DNA from: Streptomyces platensis
GTDB lineage: Bacteria; Actinomycetota; Actinomycetes; Streptomycetales; Streptomycetaceae
Assembly: GCF_008704855.1 (NCBI RefSeq)
Contig: NZ_CP023691.1
Location: forward strand, 7,936,001-8,000,000
Reading direction: 5' to 3'
Length of the DNA stretch: 64,000 nt
Position numbers and translations under genes: made by a program. Within the stretch, counting starts at the first letter, position 1; every line of letters starts with the position of its first letter. The notes under the pieces are model-generated. The model was not told where the DNA came from, searched no databases, and saw only the letters and a list, made by a program, of their open reading frames with translations. Below, in pieces: positions 60,048-64,000 of the stretch.

Positions 60048-60572
60048 ATGCTCCATGCTGAGACCGCACCGTCCCCACCCGCGCTCCCGTTCCCACGGGA
60101 CCTCACACCGGAGCCAGAGATCGCCGAGACCGACGCCGACGTCCCCTGGATGCGCGCCCTCCACGCCGACACCGGCTACCTGCTGTACCGCCTCGGCCTG
60201 CGGTCGGGGAGCATGTTCAACACGGCGCTCCAGGAGTACGGCCTGCGGCTGCGCCACTACGCCCTGCTCCGGTATCTGACGACCGTGGAAGGCGCCCTGC
60301 AACGGGAATTGAGCGAACGGCTGGGCTACGACCCGAGCGCGATCGTGAGCCTGGTCGACGACCTCCAGGACCTCGGTCACGTCGAACGCCGGCCTGCGCC
60401 CGGCGACCGCCGCAGCCGCATCGTCGTCCTGACGGACCGGGGCCGCAGCGCCCTGCGCGACACCGACGAGTCCAGCCGTCAGGTCACCGACGAACTGCTC
60501 GTCCCGCTCGACGCCGACGAACGGGACCAGCTGCACGCACTGCTGCTCCGGGTCGCCGAGCCGGAGCAGTAG
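60048..60572 (+). CDS. MarR family transcriptional regulator (CouR-like position)
   Basis: This protein is 174 residues from ATG 60048; GTG 60036 and TTG 60015 are alternatives and no clear ribosome site is seen. The winged helix region (LRHYALLRYLTTVEGALQRELSERLGYDPSAIVSLVDDL) is followed by the wing ERRPAPGDRRSRIVVLTDRG, standard for MarR. It is divergent from the CoA-pathway operon. In Rhodococcus the same arrangement has CouR repressing until a hydroxycinnamoyl-CoA binds. Confidence 0.88.
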   Translation: MLHAETAPSPPALPFPRDLTPEPEIAETDADVPWMRALHADTGYLLYRLGLRSGSMFNTALQEYGLRLRHYALLRYLTTVEGALQRELSERLGYDPSAIVSLVDDLQDLGHVERRPAPGDRRSRIVVLTDRGRSALRDTDESSRQVTDELLVPLDADERDQLHALLLRVAEPEQ

Positions 60573-60574
60573 TC

Positions 60575-60609
60575 CCGCCGGCCCGCCCCCGCGCTATCGG
60601 GCCGGGCCG
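60575..60609. terminator. Hairpin between convergent MarR and APC permease genes
   Basis: GCCGGCCCG (60575-60583) pairs perfectly with CGGGCCGGC (60601-60609). It spans the 21-bp gap and the last codons of the permease gene. Confidence 0.45.
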
Positions 60610-62075
60610 GCCTCGCGCTCCTCGTCCCGGGACCGGGTGCGCCTGCGCTGCGTCAGGTACCCGGCGACGGCGACCGCCAGCAGCAGGGCGACGGTGCCGA
60701 GGGTGAACGCCTCGAAGGTGAGCCGGGAGACGCCCCAGACCGCCCGGAAGTCGTACGGGAGGCCGAAGAGCTGCTCCAGTGTGCCGGGAAACAGCGCCAC
60801 CCATGAGCCGAGCACGATCCAGGCGTAGACGAGCAGCGTCGCCACGGTGAAACCACGGGTGCCGAACGGGACCTGGTAGGGCCGGGGCACCTCGCGGTGG
60901 CGCAGCCGCAGTGCCAGCAGCGAGGGGACCACGGCGAGATAGGACAGCAGCAGGGTGGTGATCGCGACGGTCAGCACCACGCCGAAGACCGCTGAGGCGT
61001 CGCCCTTCGCCAGATTCATCGCGGCGGCCATGAACACGGTGGCGGTGACCCCGGACAGCAGATTCATCCGGACCGGCGTCCCCAGCCGCGGATGGAAGGC
61101 GCCCAGGCCCCGGCTGAAGAACCCGCCGTCGGCTGCCGCCATCGCCTGCATCCGGTCGGCGACGATCATCCAGGCGCTGCCCTGTGTCAGCAGCGCCACC
61201 ACGAACAGCACCGCGACGAAGGTCAGCACCGGTTCGCGCCCGTCGCCGTAGATTCCGAAGACCAGCCGGGCGGCATCCATGAAGCCGCCGACGCCGGTGA
61301 CCTTGCCGGGCGGCGCGGCCGAGAGAATGGCCAGCACCGGCAGCAGGTAGCAGCAGATGGCGATCGCTCCCGACACCCCGATCGCCACCGGCACATCGCG
61401 CTGCGGAGCGAGCATTTCGTCGCCCGCCGCGTTGGGCGCCTCGAACCCGACGAAGGCGAACAGCAGCACCGGCACCAGCGCCAGAAACCCCACTCCGGTG
61501 GGGGCGAAGCCGGCGCCCTGGAGACCCCGGAAGCCGTGCTGGATCCCGTACGCCACCGCAGTACCGGTGAAGAAGGCCAACGCCAGCACCTTGGCCCCGG
61601 CGCCGGCCGTGGTGATCCATTTACCGCGGCGCAGCGAGACCACCGCGGTGAGGATCGCGGCCCAGATGAAGGCCAGCTTGAAGGCGTAGTCCGCCACCGT
61701 CCCCGAGCCGAGCGGGAGGACGAAGCCGTCCCATGCCGCGGCCGCCACGAAGACCAGCGAACCGCCGAGCCAGACGGGGTTGGTGACCCAATAGAACATC
61801 GTGGTCAGCACGGCCGCCGGCCGCCCGAAGGCCACCTCCACCCAGACGTACGGCCCGCCTTCCTGCGGGAACGCGGCCCCGGTCTCGGCGAACACCAGGG
61901 CGTAGGGCACCAGGAACATCACCGCGATGACCGCGATCCAGGTGACGGCCTGTCCGCCGCCGGCGGCGATCTGCCCGATGACATCGAAGGAGATCACGGC
62001 GGCGACGCCCATCGCCATGATGTCGAAGCGCCGCAGACTCCGCTTCAGGTTCGGGACGGGGGCGGGGACGGACAC
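60594..62075 (-). CDS. APC superfamily amino acid permease
   Basis: This 493-residue protein has about 12-14 hydrophobic segments and the APC pattern: IMAMGVAAVISFDVIGQIAAGG in TM1, ETGAAFPQEGGPYVWVEVAFG after TM2, and FAFVGFEAPNAAGDEM in TM6. The start is GTG 62075 with AGGAGG eight bases upstream. The long open frame further upstream has no permease features. The substrate is an amino acid or related organic cation; the next operon hints at an aromatic compound, which is speculative. Confidence 0.9.
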   Translation of the reverse strand: MSVPAPVPNLKRSLRRFDIMAMGVAAVISFDVIGQIAAGGGQAVTWIAVIAVMFLVPYALVFAETGAAFPQEGGPYVWVEVAFGRPAAVLTTMFYWVTNPVWLGGSLVFVAAAAWDGFVLPLGSGTVADYAFKLAFIWAAILTAVVSLRRGKWITTAGAGAKVLALAFFTGTAVAYGIQHGFRGLQGAGFAPTGVGFLALVPVLLFAFVGFEAPNAAGDEMLAPQRDVPVAIGVSGAIAICCYLLPVLAILSAAPPGKVTGVGGFMDAARLVFGIYGDGREPVLTFVAVLFVVALLTQGSAWMIVADRMQAMAAADGGFFSRGLGAFHPRLGTPVRMNLLSGVTATVFMAAAMNLAKGDASAVFGVVLTVAITTLLLSYLAVVPSLLALRLRHREVPRPYQVPFGTRGFTVATLLVYAWIVLGSWVALFPGTLEQLFGLPYDFRAVWGVSRLTFEAFTLGTVALLLAVAVAGYLTQRRRTRSRDEEREAGPAR

Positions 62076-62499
62076 GGCGTGGTCCTCCTGATGGCCGGTG
62101 CGGTCGCGGTCGGTCCGGTCCGTCGCTGCCCTCCGTGGGCCGGGCCGGCGACGGTCACATCGTGCGGCATCGGCTCCGGCCGCATCGGCAGCGGCACGCC
62201 CTGCGACGGACGCATCGGCCGGTCGTCCGGGCCGCCGCCGTCGTCCGTCGAGTCGCGCCCCGGCGGCCGGTGGAGAACCGCGCGGCCGCGTCGTGCGTCC
62301 CGCATCACATGGAGATCCCGGGGAGGACGGATCTTGGTCATTGACCTGGTGGCCCGGGTATCCGAGACTCCGTTCAGCCCCCCTCGTCGGCCGCCGCCCC
62401 ACCGGTCATCCGGCAGCTCCGCGCTGCCCGCCCGCCGGTTGGCCGTCCCGTCACCCACCAACCCGCGACCCCGCGCGGGCCAGCCACGAGGAGGCCGCC
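62076..62499. other. Divergent intergenic region, no gene seen
   Basis: This is 424 bp of very GC-rich sequence between two divergent transporter genes. Open frames here have no coding bias distinct from background and no ribosome sites. The only visible signals are the Shine-Dalgarno sequences next to each start codon. Confidence 0.5.
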
Positions 62500-63588
62500 G
62501 TGACCGATCGGCACGGAGCCGCGCAGCCCGGCGCGGTCGAAATCCACACCACCGACGAGGTGCCGGAGCGCGCACGGCACGGGGGTGTCCGTGCGCTGTT
62601 CACCCTCGGGTTCGCCACCCATATCGCTCCCTTGGCCCTGGTCACCGGCGCGATGGCGGTGCAGGTGTTCCATCAGCCGCTCTGGTCGGGCATCTTGGCG
62701 GTGCTGGTCGGACAGTTGCTGGGCGGGGCGTGCACGGCGTCGCGGTGGGCACCGGGACCGCAGTCCGGCGGGCCGCGTAGGCTCCGGAGCCGGGCCCGGT
62801 TCGGCTCGCCGGGCGCACTGCCGAGCGTGGCCGCGGCGGCCGCCGTGTACCTCGCGCTCTTCGCCGTTCACCTCGTGCTCGCCGGGCGGTCGCTGCACGC
62901 CCTGGCACCCAACGTGCCGGTCGGCGCGGCCATCCTGCTCGCCGCCGCCGGCTCCGCGCTGCTCTGCCTGATCGGCCGGCGGCTGCTCCACCTCCTCCAC
63001 AAGGCGGCGGCGGTGGCCCTCGGCCTCGGCAGCCTGGCCGGCCTCGCGGTCGTCGTGGCCCGCGGCCTGCCCGCGGACGTCCTCACCCGGGGCGGCTTCA
63101 CCTTCGCCGGCTGGCTCGCGATCGTCGCTCTCAGCGCCCTGTGGCAGGCGGCCCTCGCCCCGTACGTCGCGGACCCCGCGCGCTCGCTGCCCCGGCCCGC
63201 CCGTACCGCCGCCGCCTTCCGGGCGACCTACGGAGGCTCCTGCCTGGGCTCCCTGCTGCCGTTCCTGGCCGGCGCGGTCGTCGCCCCGGCCTGCCCGGGC
63301 CCGGACCCGGTCGCCGGATTCGGCACCGCGGCCGGGGCGTTCGGGCCGGTGCTGCTGGCACTCTTCCTCCTGGTCCTCCTCCACCACAGCGCGCTCAACC
63401 TCTACCGCGCGGTGCATAGGTGCGTCGGGCTGATCGTGACCACGCCGCTGTACTTCCGGTGGGCGCGCTCCCGGCGGCGGTGCGACGGGGCAGCGGTGTT
63501 CAGCGTGCGCGAGCAGGCCGCCCGCATCCTCGACCCGCTCCGGCCGCTGTATCCCGAGGACGTACGAGGCTTCGCGGACACCCGTTAG
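62500..63588 (+). CDS. Cytosine/purine permease-like membrane protein (NCS1-like, short)
   Basis: This 362-residue protein starts at GTG 62500 after GAGGAGG. About ten hydrophobic segments are visible (FTLGFATHIAPLALVTGAMAV, SVAAAAAVYLALFAVHLVLA, KAAAVALGLGSLAGLAVVVA, GWLAIVALSALWQAALAPYVADPAR). The YVADPARSLP loop resembles the NCS1 cytosine permease family, but the protein is clearly shorter than the usual 450 or more residues. The loop at about 85-110 is Arg/Gly-rich. The substrate is unknown. It may be a divergent or reduced member. Confidence 0.7.
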   Translation: MTDRHGAAQPGAVEIHTTDEVPERARHGGVRALFTLGFATHIAPLALVTGAMAVQVFHQPLWSGILAVLVGQLLGGACTASRWAPGPQSGGPRRLRSRARFGSPGALPSVAAAAAVYLALFAVHLVLAGRSLHALAPNVPVGAAILLAAAGSALLCLIGRRLLHLLHKAAAVALGLGSLAGLAVVVARGLPADVLTRGGFTFAGWLAIVALSALWQAALAPYVADPARSLPRPARTAAAFRATYGGSCLGSLLPFLAGAVVAPACPGPDPVAGFGTAAGAFGPVLLALFLLVLLHHSALNLYRAVHRCVGLIVTTPLYFRWARSRRRCDGAAVFSVREQAARILDPLRPLYPEDVRGFADTR

Positions 63589-64000
63589 GGCACCCGCTGA
63601 AGGTGCCGCCCGCAGCCCGCTGCGCGACGGAAGAGCCCTGCCCGCCCAGGCCCAGAAATTCTGCGGCTGGCCCGAAATTCCCTTTCCCTGTCCCGGGAGT
63701 GGAAAGGCGCTGCGGCATCGTACGGAACTCGCGGACGATTTACCAACTGCCGCCATATCTCCGGTGCAAGTTCCTTTGCGATGAAGGCTTTTCGGGGTGG
63801 TCACACGGCCGGACTTCCTCCCATTCGCAGAATCCGAAGCGCATTTCCCCGTCAACTCCTCTGCATAAAGGGAGAGTTGGGTGCTGGGCGGGAGGTGCGA
63901 GGGGCTGTGGGGAGTTGATGGTGCCGCCGTACGCCGCACGCCGTCCGCTTTCCGTTCCGGCATTCCCCTATGTCCCCCAGGCCCCGGGCAGCGCCACCCC
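63589..64000. other. Intergenic region at right edge
   Basis: No convincing gene is seen. A weak stem GGCACC/GGTGCC (63589-63607) directly follows the permease stop and may end its transcript. From about 63650 the sequence is less GC-rich than its surroundings and may contain promoter elements for a gene beyond the window. Confidence 0.4.

Noticed and set aside
61092..62780. 562-codon plus-strand frame opposite the APC permease
   Set aside because: It is a His/Arg/Gln-rich shadow antisense to a clear 12-TM permease.

Overview
This window is chromosomal DNA from a high-GC actinomycete, almost certainly Streptomyces. The support is a very high G+C content with strong third-position GC bias, frequent GTG/TTG starts, ATGA/GTGA start-stop overlaps, a twin-arginine signal peptide, rare TTA codons (bldA type), an ECF41-type sigma factor, a large AfsR-like SARP and several GntR/ROK/TetR/MarR regulators. 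No rRNA or tRNA gene was recognised.

Layout. 0-21.4 kb is mostly conserved chromosome: the end of sbcD and sbcC, an Lrp/AsnC regulator, an SDR, a DUF885 protein, an ACT-GNAT protein, a PhoD phosphatase, an alpha/beta hydrolase, an ECF41 sigma factor, an Asp/Glu racemase-like protein, a DasR-like GntR regulator with a dre-like operator, a ROK regulator, an MFS/beta-propeller pair, a secreted phosphoesterase, mug and purB. 21.5-22.3 kb carries a frameshifted large serine recombinase relic.

22.3-35.9 kb is the most interesting block. One arm (minus) encodes an MFS exporter and a PsuG/IndA-type C-glycosidase. A divergent plus-strand operon encodes the lower meta-cleavage pathway (2-keto-4-pentenoate hydratase, acylating acetaldehyde dehydrogenase, 4-hydroxy-2-oxovalerate aldolase, 4-oxalocrotonate decarboxylase). 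A converging minus-strand operon encodes 3-hydroxyanthranilate 3,4-dioxygenase, a RidA-type deaminase, an HpaB-type FADH2 monooxygenase, its flavin reductase and the SARP. This reads as anthranilate to 3-hydroxyanthranilate to ring cleavage to pyruvate plus acetyl-CoA, but two middle enzymes (ACMS decarboxylase and aminomuconate-semialdehyde dehydrogenase) are not in the window. Four promoters in the block carry short direct repeats of GTCAG spaced exactly 11 bp, the geometry of SARP operators, always in the same orientation relative to the gene. This ties the C-glycosidase/exporter, both catabolic operons and an anti-sigma-like ATPase into one predicted SARP regulon.

35.9-44.7 kb is a relic zone: fragments of an SDR, UDP-glucose dehydrogenase, a PadR regulator, IS630 and IS5 transposases, an Imm49-like protein and a tyrosine integrase. 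Mixed with these are apparently intact genes (methyltransferase, FG-GAP protein, erythromycin-esterase-like protein, small hypotheticals) and two tiny type I-E-like CRISPR units without cas genes, with a 56-codon ORF between them. 44.8-49.2 kb holds a full-length carboxylic acid reductase with a FadR-type GntR regulator.

49.4-64 kb returns to conserved gene content: an SGNH hydrolase, a TetR/FAD-monooxygenase pair with twin operators, two CNNM/CorC-like membrane proteins and a GNAT. It also carries a MarR-controlled operon (SDR, amidohydrolase, CoA ligase, MaoC) that matches the hydroxycinnamate (p-coumarate) side-chain pathway known as cou in Rhodococcus. The window ends with an APC permease and a cytosine-permease-like membrane protein.
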